Shown piece by piece: positions 25,713 through 32,375 of a DNA stretch of 41,902 bases. The stretch is from NCBI GenBank assembly GCA_905235455.1, contig CAJOLL010000007.1:1-41902 (forward strand), read 5' to 3'. The stretch comes from an uncultured Clostridia bacterium (GTDB taxonomy: Bacteria; Bacillota; Clostridia; Saccharofermentanales; Saccharofermentanaceae). Within the stretch, counting starts at the first letter, position 1. Each line of letters starts with the position of its first letter. The position numbers were made by a program, and so were the translations under genes. The notes under the pieces were generated by a model that saw only the letters and a program-made list of their open reading frames with translations, searched no databases and was not told where the DNA came from.

Positions 25713-26198
25713 ATGGACTTGAAAAAAATGAAAGTCGATTTTAAAGATCCGGTAACGATCTGTGTTCTCGCAGGCAGTGTTCTTATGCTGTTCGCAAGTT
25801 TCCTGCCGCAGGCAAAAGCAAAGGTAGAGATGTTTGGTATGAGCGAATCTACATCATCTTCGCTGATGGGCGACTATGCTCACCAGGGTATTTTCCTGTT
25901 GCTCCTTGCTATCGCTACAGTTGTTATCCTAGTTCTTGGCCTGGATAAGGAAAAGTTCCTGAGCGGTGCACTCGGTGCTTCCGCTGCTTTTGGACTTTGG
26001 GGCATGATCCAAGTTATCAAGGACGTTTCCGATGCTAAGAAGGAAATGAAGGGTTATGAGGACTATATGTCTGTTTCTTATCAGATCGGTTTCTTCTTCC
26101 TGATTCTCGGCCTCATCGCTGTAGTAGGTGCTATCGTTCTTTTAACATTGAACGCTAAGAAGCAGAAAACTGCTGTTCCGGCACAGCCGCAGGTTTAA
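25713..26198 (+). CDS. Unknown four-helix membrane protein
   Basis: A 161-residue protein with four hydrophobic spans at about residues 14-31, 52-71, 79-100 and 120-143, and a short polar tail (KKQKTAVPAQPQV). The second half of span one to span two includes a Ser-rich, Met-containing loop (EMFGMSESTSSSLMGD). I do not recognise a family; size and topology resemble small stress-type or Yip1-like membrane proteins, but that is only topological. It is monocistronic between its own promoter and a strong terminator. The start at 25713 follows GGAGG; an in-frame start at 25641 would precede the promoter and is rejected. Confidence 0.75.
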   Translation: MDLKKMKVDFKDPVTICVLAGSVLMLFASFLPQAKAKVEMFGMSESTSSSLMGDYAHQGIFLLLLAIATVVILVLGLDKEKFLSGALGASAAFGLWGMIQVIKDVSDAKKEMKGYEDYMSVSYQIGFFFLILGLIAVVGAIVLLTLNAKKQKTAVPAQPQV

Positions 26199-26219
26199 TC
26201 GATTTCACCACGATTAACT

Positions 26220-26249
26220 AAAAAAGGTCCTCGTAATGAGGACCTTTTT
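26220..26249. terminator. Strong bidirectional intrinsic terminator
   Basis: GGTCCTC (26226-26232) pairs with GAGGACC (26238-26244) around a 5-base loop, with A6 before and T5 after, so the stem extends and ends in a U tract on either strand. It lies 22 bases after the membrane protein stop and also downstream of speA on the other strand. The stretch 26250-26438, between this and the speA stop, holds no gene I can support; its short reading frames look like chance. Confidence 0.9.
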
Positions 26250-26438
26250 GCATTTTCATTTATTTCTTTTTCCAAAGCTTCTGCCGTGGCAGCTTCTCTG
26301 TCAGGAGGAACTGCCGGCGGCTGCGGCAGAGGATGCGGCTACGGCGGCACAGGCAGAAGCTTCCATAAGACTTATCGCCCGGTTTTCCGGGGATGTCATC
26401 AGCCGTCTTCGACGGAGAAAACGAAAGACTTGGCGGAG

Positions 26439-27923
26439 TTACTTCACGACACGGATCGTGAGAAGACTGCTGTCCTCGGCTCCCGTGATCTGGCAGCCTT
26501 TTTCCTGCGCGAATCTTAAATATGAGAGGACATCCTCGGTGATCTTTTCGCCCGGAGCCAGGACCGGAATTCCAGGAGGATAGCACATGATGCTTTCTGC
26601 GGAGATCCTTCCGACGGAAGAATTAAAATCGACATGCTCGGTATCCGCATAGAAAGCTTCCTGCGGGGAAAGCGCTACTATCGGTGCGATATAGCTGTTT
26701 GGAATAGACACGAGCGGTTCTTTCCCGAAGCGGCGGCGAATCTCCGAAAGCGCTCCTACGAGGCGTTCGATCTCGCGGACTCGGTCACCTACGGAAAGAT
26801 ATGCCAGGCAGTTTCCGAAGTCACCGAACTCCATCTGGATATCGTATTCATCACGAAGAAGGTCATAGACCTCGATGCCGGCAAGCCCTACCGGAAGCGT
26901 GTGGATGACGAGTTTGGTCTTGTCAAAATCGCAGATCGCCTTGCCGTCGATGAGCTCCGAACCGATGGCATAGTAGCCGCCGATACTGTTGATCTCTTCT
27001 CTGGCATACTCGGCCATCTCAATCACTTTGTCGAACAGTTCTTTTCCGTGAAGAGCAAGTCTTTTACGGGAAAGATCAAGGCTCGAAAGGAAAAGGTACG
27101 AGCCGGAGGTCGTCTGTGTCAGGTTAATGATCTGGCGGACATAGGCAGGGGAGACCAGGGGAGCCCGGTTCTCCTCACTTTCCGTGCCGCCGACCAGAAG
27201 AAAAGAACTCTGCGTCAGCGATCCGCCGGACTTATGCATGGAGACGGCGGCCAGATCCGCGCCTGCTTCCATCGCGGAAACAGGGAGTTTGTCCGAGAAG
27301 GAAAGATGTGTGCCGTGCGCTTCGTCGACGATGACCTGCATGCCGTGAGAATGCGCGAGCTTCACTATGCCGCGAAGGTCACTGCAGATGCCGTAATAAG
27401 TAGGGTTATTGACGAAGACCGCTTTTGCATCGGGATTTTCGAAGATCGCTTTTTCTACGTCGGAAAGCTGCATGCCGAGAGCAATGCCCAGCTGCTCATG
27501 GGCACCCGGATCGACGTAGACCGGGATTGCACCGCAGAGCACCATGGCATAGATAACGCTTCTGTGTACATTCCGGGGGACGATGATCTTTTCGCCTCTC
27601 GCCGCGACGGTAAACACCATCGCCTGTACGGAAGAGGTCGTGCCGCCGACCATAAAGAACGCGGCTCTTGCGCCGAAAGCTTCTGCTGCGAGTTCCTCGG
27701 CTTCCTTAATGACGGAGACCGGATGGCAGAGGTTGTCTAGGGGTTTCATGGAATTGACGTCGAGCGTCATGGTGCGCTCGCCTAAGAAGTCCGTCAGTTC
27801 GGGATTTCCGCGGCCGTGCTTATGCCCGGGCACGTCAAATGGAACGACGCGTTCGGAAGTGTAATCTTCCAGCGCTTCGGCGATAGGAGCACGGCTCTGT
27901 CTTTTCAGGAAATCCTTTTCCAC
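26439..27923 (-). CDS. speA: Arginine decarboxylase (Orn/Lys/Arg decarboxylase family)
   Basis: A 494-residue PLP-dependent, aspartate-aminotransferase-fold decarboxylase of the short Gram-positive type. Motifs are VPFDVPGHKHGRGNPEL near the N-terminus, DEAHGTHLSFS, the PLP lysine in AVSMHKSGGSLTQSS, and a C-terminal domain with YPPGIPVLAPGE. Related Bacillus SpeA decarboxylates arginine to agmatine; lysine as substrate cannot be excluded, but the adjacent agmatinase and spermidine synthase favour arginine. The start is a GTG at 27923 immediately after the speD stop (TAA then GTG), with GGAGGAGG inside the end of speD, so the two are tightly coupled. Confidence 0.9.
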   Translation of the reverse strand: MEKDFLKRQSRAPIAEALEDYTSERVVPFDVPGHKHGRGNPELTDFLGERTMTLDVNSMKPLDNLCHPVSVIKEAEELAAEAFGARAAFFMVGGTTSSVQAMVFTVAARGEKIIVPRNVHRSVIYAMVLCGAIPVYVDPGAHEQLGIALGMQLSDVEKAIFENPDAKAVFVNNPTYYGICSDLRGIVKLAHSHGMQVIVDEAHGTHLSFSDKLPVSAMEAGADLAAVSMHKSGGSLTQSSFLLVGGTESEENRAPLVSPAYVRQIINLTQTTSGSYLFLSSLDLSRKRLALHGKELFDKVIEMAEYAREEINSIGGYYAIGSELIDGKAICDFDKTKLVIHTLPVGLAGIEVYDLLRDEYDIQMEFGDFGNCLAYLSVGDRVREIERLVGALSEIRRRFGKEPLVSIPNSYIAPIVALSPQEAFYADTEHVDFNSSVGRISAESIMCYPPGIPVLAPGEKITEDVLSYLRFAQEKGCQITGAEDSSLLTIRVVK

Positions 27924-28715
27924 TTAGTCGTTATCCTCCTCCGGTGCTTCAAAAACATTGGCTCCGGAGAAGATCTCGATCATTTCCTTGCGGAGATTGT
28001 TGGTGATCTCTAGTCTTGTCTTCGGCGCGATCTCATAGACATCTGTCTTAAAGAGATAGTTCTGCAGATCCACATCCTTGATGAGCATCTTGGTGTGGTA
28101 CAGATTGGCCTGATAAACATTAATGTCGATGGCATCATAACGCTCAAGTGTTTTCTTGTCGATATAGTTCTGGATCGAAACGATGTTCTTGTCACGGAAA
28201 ATCTTCTTGCCGCTTACGTCACGCGTAAAGCCGCGGACGCGGTAGTCCATCGTGATGATATCGGAATCGAAACTTCCGATCAGATAATCCAAAGTAGAAA
28301 GCGGGGAGATCTCGCCGCATGTGGCGACGTCGATGTCTACGCGGAACGTCGCAATAGCGGTATCCGGATGGTACTCCGGATATGTGTGTACGGTAACGTG
28401 GCTTTTATCGAGGTGGGCAACAACCGTCTCCGCTTCCATGTGAGGGATCATGGACTCTTCCGCGATGAGAAGAGTAACCGATGCACCCTGCGGCTCGTAG
28501 TCCTGCTTGGAAATAGAAAGGACCTTCGCACCGATCATTTCGGTGAGGTTAGTAAGGATCTTGGTGAGACGCTCGGAGTTATACTGCTCGTTAATATACG
28601 CAATATAATCTTTCTGCTCACGCGCGGTCTTTGCGTAGCATACGTCGTAGATATTGAAACTAAGGGATTTGGTCAAATTGTTAAAGCCATAGAGACGAAG
28701 TTTCTCGTGAGCCAT
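27924..28715 (-). CDS. speD: S-adenosylmethionine decarboxylase proenzyme (E. coli type)
   Basis: A 263-residue pyruvoyl enzyme of the long bacterial type. The self-cleavage site is [14 protein letters not shown], with Ser105 as the predicted pyruvoyl precursor; an [24 protein letters not shown] segment follows. It makes decarboxylated AdoMet for SpeE. ATG 28715 is chosen because AAAGGATGG lies 6 bases upstream and [18 protein letters not shown] is the usual N-terminus; two in-frame ATGs further up would put the ribosome site inside the gene. It is the first gene of a speD-speA pair. The leader region upstream is long and structured. Confidence 0.95.
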   Translation of the reverse strand: MAHEKLRLYGFNNLTKSLSFNIYDVCYAKTAREQKDYIAYINEQYNSERLTKILTNLTEMIGAKVLSISKQDYEPQGASVTLLIAEESMIPHMEAETVVAHLDKSHVTVHTYPEYHPDTAIATFRVDIDVATCGEISPLSTLDYLIGSFDSDIITMDYRVRGFTRDVSGKKIFRDKNIVSIQNYIDKKTLERYDAIDINVYQANLYHTKMLIKDVDLQNYLFKTDVYEIAPKTRLEITNNLRKEMIEIFSGANVFEAPEEDND

Positions 28716-28840
28716 ATGATCCATCCTTTCCAAGATGGTCTAACTCACTGAATATTCTACACCGGGAAAACGCTACATCACGCCCACGGGCAAGAGGTCC
28801 TAAAAGCCAAAGCTTCATCGCACTCTTATTGATTATTCAC

Positions 28841-28971
28841 AAGTTATAACCAACTTATCAACATTAAGGGAATTCGAACTTCCCACTCAATAAGGCAGTA
28901 AAAAACTGCCGCTTCGCATTTGACCCGGCTGTCCGTATGGCCTACTAACCACGAAGCTCGTGGCGGTCAAA
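28841..28971. ncRNA. Possible structured RNA or leader upstream of speD
   Basis: At least five adjacent inverted repeats within 131 bases: AAGTT/AACTT (28841-28856); GGGAA/TTCCC with a 7-base TTCGAAC loop (28868-28884); GGCAGT/ACTGCC (28894-28910); an outer TTTGACC/GGTCAAA (28919-28925 with 28965-28971) enclosing CCACGA/TCGTGG (28949-28963) and GGC/GCC (28927-28942). A closed multi-branch with two internal stems is typical of a structured RNA. It could be an independent RNA or, on the minus strand, the speD leader. It matches no riboswitch that I know. Confidence 0.4.
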
Positions 28972-29172
28972 CATTGCAGGTGCTTTTCCTTCTTTGAAAA
29001 ACACTTCCACAATGAAACAAAGATATCACGGAAAGCAAGGAATTGCAATAGTTTTATGGAATATATAGCGTAAAGAAAAAGTTAGCATGAAGGGATATCC
29101 AAAGAGGGGAGCGCAGACTGATTCTTGCGGAAGTGCTTTTGAGGCGATAGAATAGTAAAGTATTTATCCTTA

Positions 29173-29185
29173 TAACCTCAGGTTA
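29173..29185 (+). promoter_or_regulatory. Palindromic operator candidate before cysK
   Basis: TAACCT-C-AGGTTA is a perfect 6-1-6 palindrome that overlaps a -10-like TATAAC (29171-29176), about 115 bases before cysK. In Firmicutes cysteine genes are often controlled by Rrf2-type regulators such as CymR, but the sequence is not a clear match to that box. Confidence 0.35.
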
Positions 29186-29301
29186 ATAGGGTAATTGATC
29201 TGCGGAGGATTCTTCGTAGAAATGGTATTAGTCTTCGGGCGGATCTTCCGGAGGAAAAAGATTAATCTTCGGGGCGGACCCCGTAGAAAGCAGGAATAGC
29301 A

Positions 29302-30231
29302 ATGGTTTACAACAATGTCTTAGAAGCAGTCGGACACACCCCGATGATCGAGCTCTCCTCCCGCATGGCGGGTGAGGATTGTGCCCGCGTGCTTGTGAAA
29401 TACGAAGGCTTAAACGTCGGGGGATCCATCAAGACCCGCACCGCGCTCAATATGATCGAGCAGGCGGAAAAGGACGGCAAGATCACCAAGGATACGATCA
29501 TTGTCGAGCCGACATCCGGAAACCAGGGCATCGGACTTGCGCTGGTCGGTGCGGTACGAGGCTATAAGACGATCATCATCATGCCGGACTCCGTGTCCTG
29601 CGAGCGCCGCTACCTCGTTGAGCACTATGGTGCCGAGGTCAAGCTCATCCACGATGACGGCGATATCGGAAAAGCGATCGACGAATGCCTGAAACTTGCC
29701 GAGAAGATGGAGAGAGAAGATCCGAATGTCTTTGTTCCGCAACAGTTTACGAACCCGGCCAACCCGATGGTTCACCGCCATCATACGGGCGTGGAGATCT
29801 TAGAGCAGGTCGCGGGCCCGATCGACGGATTCTGCGCCGGTATCGGCACGGGCGGAACTTTGTCGGGTATCGGTGAAGTCCTGAAAGCACAAAACCCCAA
29901 CATCATGATCTGGGCGGTCGAGCCGGAAAACGCGGCGATCCTTGCCGGCGGTAACATCGGTTCCCACCTGCAGATGGGCATCGGCGACGGTTTGATCCCG
30001 GACAATCTCAATACCGAGATCTTCGAGGATGTTTATGTAGTTACAGACGAGGCCGCTCTGGAGACCGCCAAGGATCTGGCAAGAAAAGAAGGCCTGATGT
30101 GCGGCATCTCTTCCGGTTCGAATGTTGCGGCGGCCATCGCCATGGCGAAGAAACTCGGTCCCGGAAAGACTGTCGTTACCGTGCTCCCGGATACTGCGGA
30201 GAGATATTTCTCCACACCGCTCTTTTCGTGA
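29302..30231 (+). CDS. cysK: Cysteine synthase-family PLP enzyme
   Basis: A 309-residue fold-type II PLP enzyme that makes cysteine from O-acetylserine and sulfide. The PLP lysine lies in NVGGSIKTRTALNMI, the substrate loop is EPTSGNQGIG (Gln in place of the usual Thr), the phosphate-cup motif is GTGGTLSGIG, and the C-terminal region is LMCGISSGSNVAAA. SIKTR replaces the more common SIKDR. These variants recur in a Clostridia subgroup, some of whose relatives have cysteine-lyase or H2S-forming activity, so the physiological direction is not certain. It is monocistronic; the ATG at 29302 follows GCAGGAAT. Confidence 0.88.
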   Translation: MVYNNVLEAVGHTPMIELSSRMAGEDCARVLVKYEGLNVGGSIKTRTALNMIEQAEKDGKITKDTIIVEPTSGNQGIGLALVGAVRGYKTIIIMPDSVSCERRYLVEHYGAEVKLIHDDGDIGKAIDECLKLAEKMEREDPNVFVPQQFTNPANPMVHRHHTGVEILEQVAGPIDGFCAGIGTGGTLSGIGEVLKAQNPNIMIWAVEPENAAILAGGNIGSHLQMGIGDGLIPDNLNTEIFEDVYVVTDEAALETAKDLARKEGLMCGISSGSNVAAAIAMAKKLGPGKTVVTVLPDTAERYFSTPLFS

Positions 30232-30307
30232 GGATTTAAGGGAGTGAGTGCGCGGGGAAGCGAAGACGCGAGTGCGCTTGTTCCATCGCGATTATTTAGA
30301 ATCTTGC

Positions 30308-30441
30308 GCGAAATAGGATCAAACTGCGTAAAAAGCTGAAATAATACAATACTGCATAAAGCGAATAGGATCAGATTGCGTAAAAAGCTAGAATAATACT
30401 ATGCTGCATAAAAGCGAATAGGATCTAACTGTTAAAAATCG
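30308..30441. repeat. 52-53-bp tandem repeat, about 2.5 copies
   Basis: Units begin at about 30308, 30361 and 30414 with GCGAATAGGATC; the first two continue with TGCGTAAAAAGCT and AATAATAC and run through a TGCATAAA segment, differing at a handful of bases. The third is cut short after about 28 bases. The period is 52 then 53 bases. Confidence 0.75.
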
Positions 30442-30534
30442 GGTTTTGATCCTACTACCCATAGGGTATGTGATGCTTTTTTGCTCGAACTCGGCTACTG
30501 AAATAGGGAAATATAAGTAGAAATTATCAGCAAG

Positions 30535-30570
30535 TAGGATCAAAACTGGGATTTCAGTGTTTTGATCCTA
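30535..30570. repeat. Long hairpin within TAGGATCAAA array
   Basis: TAGGATCAAAAC (30535-30546) and GTTTTGATCCTA (30559-30570) form a perfect 12-bp stem, extended inside by CTG/CAG. Other copies of the same element (30444-30454 and 30588-30597) can pair with either arm instead, so mutually exclusive structures are possible. Confidence 0.75.
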
Positions 30571-30637
30571 TATTGCATTTGAAAATGTAGGATCAAATCC
30601 TTCAAAACCACAATATAATCCTATCGTGACCGCTCAC

Positions 30638-30654
30638 ATACCCCCAGGGGGTAT
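30638..30654. promoter_or_regulatory. CsoR/FrmR-like palindrome
   Basis: ATACCCCC-A-GGGGGTAT is a perfect 8-1-8 palindrome with a C/G tract flanked by AT, the form of operators bound by CsoR/CstR/FrmR-family repressors. No such repressor, copper, persulfide or formaldehyde gene is adjacent and no promoter is evident around it, so the identity is by resemblance only. Confidence 0.4.
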
Positions 30655-30728
30655 ATGAATCGGAAGAAAAAGCTTGATTTGATTCTATTCGGAATGAAAA
30701 CTCTAATTTTGCCTTGCGAAAAGAACTG

Positions 30729-31505
30729 TCAGAGAAGCTTGCGGAGTTCTCTGCTGACCCGGGCGATTGGAAGCCCGACGACAGCGTAGTAGTCGCCGGC
30801 GATCGAGTCGATCAGGAGCGCGCCCTCATCCTGGATGCCGTAGGCGCCGGCCTTGTCCATCGGGGAGCCGCCTGCGATATAGCGATCGATCTCCTTTTCC
30901 TGAAGAGCATCTAGTTTGTGGAATTTCACATCTGCCAAAGCACTGAAACAGCGACTTTGAAGGTCATATGTACGGCCAATCTGATTGCTGCGACCAATCT
31001 CATTCTTGCGACCAATCTCACTGCTGCAGCCGCCCTCATTGCTACAACCACTCTCATTGCTGCCACTTCGCCCATCTCCGCCGGCGCGCTCTTTCAGTAT
31101 TGCGACCCCGGTATATACGCGGTGTGTGCGGCCGGATAGCTTTGTCAGCATGCGGCGCGCATCGGCTTCATCTTTTGGCTTTCCGAGGATTTCGTCCTCT
31201 GTGACCACGACTGTATCGGAGCCGATGACGATGATATCTTCTGCCGGGGAAACTTCAGTGTTAGTTCCCGCCGCGCTCACAATCTTTAGCACCGCTTCAG
31301 CCTTTGCCCGAGCTTGCGCGCAGGCGACGTCCTCGGCGATCTGATACATATCGGCGCGGATCGCCTCATTGCGATATTTGGCAAGCACGGAAGCTTCGAC
31401 GGCATCCTCATCGACATGCGAGGTGATGACTTCAAAAGAAAGCCCCGTCATTGAGAGAAGCTCTAAACGACGGGGAGATTTACTTGCAAGAATAATGCGT
31501 GGCAT
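30729..31505 (-). CDS. maf: Maf-family nucleotide pyrophosphatase with repeat insertion
   Basis: A 258-residue Maf protein, longer than the usual 190-200. N-terminal IILASKSPRRLELL, then IIVIGSDTVVVTEDEILGKPKDEADARRML and HRVYTGVAI are standard; the C-terminal half resumes with EIDRYIAGGSPMDKAGAYGIQDEGALLI and GDYYAVVGLP. Between them lies an inserted Gly/Ser/Asn-rich stretch made of hexapeptides (GCSNEG, GCSSEI, GRKNEI, GRSNQI), encoded by an 18-bp minisatellite at 30973-31080. Maf enzymes hydrolyse modified or non-canonical nucleoside triphosphates. The insertion sits in a loop before the EIDRYI segment and leaves the catalytic residues intact. The gene follows nadC by 12 bases on the same strand. 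Confidence 0.93.
   Translation of the reverse strand: MPRIILASKSPRRLELLSMTGLSFEVITSHVDEDAVEASVLAKYRNEAIRADMYQIAEDVACAQARAKAEAVLKIVSAAGTNTEVSPAEDIIVIGSDTVVVTEDEILGKPKDEADARRMLTKLSGRTHRVYTGVAILKERAGGDGRSGSNESGCSNEGGCSSEIGRKNEIGRSNQIGRTYDLQSRCFSALADVKFHKLDALQEKEIDRYIAGGSPMDKAGAYGIQDEGALLIDSIAGDYYAVVGLPIARVSRELRKLL
30973..31080. repeat. 18-bp minisatellite inside maf
   Basis: Six consecutive 18-base units begin at 30973, 30991, 31009, 31027, 31045 and 31063; the first five share the core CAATCTCATTGCTG with a few changes and the sixth is diverged. The period is a multiple of three, so copy-number change would keep the reading frame. Confidence 0.85.
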
Positions 31506-31517
31506 ACTGATCTTTCC

Positions 31518-32375
31518 TTACTCGATCGGCTTTAAGTTCTTCATGGAGAAGTCCAGGATCGGAGCGGAGTGGGTAAGCGCGCCGCAGGAGATGTAATCCA
31601 CGCCGATCTCGGCGAGCGCCTTGAGTCTTTCGATACTCATGTTGCCGGAAGCTTCGAGTTCTGCCTTGCCTTTAGCCATGGCGACTGCCTGTGCGGTCAT
31701 ATCATCGGTCATGTTATCAAGCATGATGATGTCGGCCTTGGCGTCGAGTGCTTCCTGAAGCATCTCCAGATTTTCAACTTCAACTTCGATCTTTCTGACG
31801 AACGGAGCGTATGCACGTGCCATTTCCACCGCCTTGGCGATAGAGCCGGCAGCACCGATGTGGTTGTCCTTGATGAGGACGCCGTCGGAAAGGTTATAGC
31901 GGTGGTTCGTGCCGCCGCCGATGCGGACGGCGTACTTTTCAAAAGGACGCATGTTCGGTGTCGTTTTACGGGTGTCGAGAAGCTTGGTATCATAGCCCTC
32001 GAGTTCTTTTGTCATGGAACGGGTAAGGGTAGCAATACCGCTCATACGCTGCAGAAAGTTGAGCGCTGTTCTTTCGCCACTGAGTACGGCGCGTCCGTCA
32101 CCGACAAGAACGCCGATGACATCTCCCTTATGAATCTCGTCGCCGTCTTTGAAGTTAGAACGGAAAGAGGAGTTGTCGCAGAGCATCTGGAAGACTCTTT
32201 CAAACACATCGATTCCGCAGAGGACGCCGTCCTGCTTGCAGATCAGGTCAACCGTGACCATAAAAGGTTCCGGCATGATGGCCTGGGTGGTCACATCATC
32301 GGAAGTGATGTCTTCGCGCAGCGCGCGCATGATATAGTCGTCCCAAAGGATCGTATTAAGTACACCATTGTTCAT
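31518..32375 (-). CDS. nadC: Nicotinate-nucleotide pyrophosphorylase (carboxylating)
   Basis: A 285-residue quinolinate phosphoribosyltransferase. Motifs are REDITSDDVTTQAIMP at the N-terminus, GERTALNFLQRMSGIATLT, LDTRKTTPNMRPFEKYAVRIGGGTNHRYNLSDGVLIKDNHI and the C-terminal ASGNMSIERLKALAEIGVDYISCGALTHS. It converts quinolinate and PRPP to nicotinate mononucleotide. The ATG at 32375 lies within the end of nadB (20-base overlap), which starts the protein at the usual place; an in-frame start further upstream would add 25 residues not typical of the family. nadA is absent nearby. Confidence 0.95.
   Translation of the reverse strand: MNNGVLNTILWDDYIMRALREDITSDDVTTQAIMPEPFMVTVDLICKQDGVLCGIDVFERVFQMLCDNSSFRSNFKDGDEIHKGDVIGVLVGDGRAVLSGERTALNFLQRMSGIATLTRSMTKELEGYDTKLLDTRKTTPNMRPFEKYAVRIGGGTNHRYNLSDGVLIKDNHIGAAGSIAKAVEMARAYAPFVRKIEVEVENLEMLQEALDAKADIIMLDNMTDDMTAQAVAMAKGKAELEASGNMSIERLKALAEIGVDYISCGALTHSAPILDFSMKNLKPIE

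Larger units (their letters stand above)
28716..29301. other. 586-base divergent region between speD and cysK
   Basis: No gene is seen. From left to right: two DnaA-box-like 9-mers (28833-28841, 28855-28863), a run of hairpins (28841-28971, described separately), two copies of the dispersed motif (28980-28987, 29133-29140), a palindromic possible operator over a -10-like element (29173-29185), and two similar segments ATTARTCTTCGGG(G)CGGA before cysK. Confidence 0.55.
30232..30728. other. 497-base convergent intergenic region rich in repeats
   Basis: No gene is seen between the 3' ends of cysK and maf. It contains a 52-53-bp tandem repeat (30308-30441), seven copies of a TAGGATCAAA-type element in both orientations with alternative hairpins (30314-30597), a TACCC-ATA-GGGTA inverted repeat (30456-30468) and a 17-bp ATACCCCC-A-GGGGGTAT palindrome (30638-30654). 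Confidence 0.7.

Noticed and set aside
26286-26519. Gly/Cys-rich 77-residue frame resembling a small peptide
   Set aside because: It runs into the antisense of speA, lacks a convincing ribosome site and lies just after a terminator; composition is explained by GC-rich DNA.
28868-28884. tRNA T-arm-like hairpin with TTCGAAC loop
   Set aside because: No matching acceptor, D or anticodon arms at tRNA distances; the stem also lacks the conserved G53-C61 pair.
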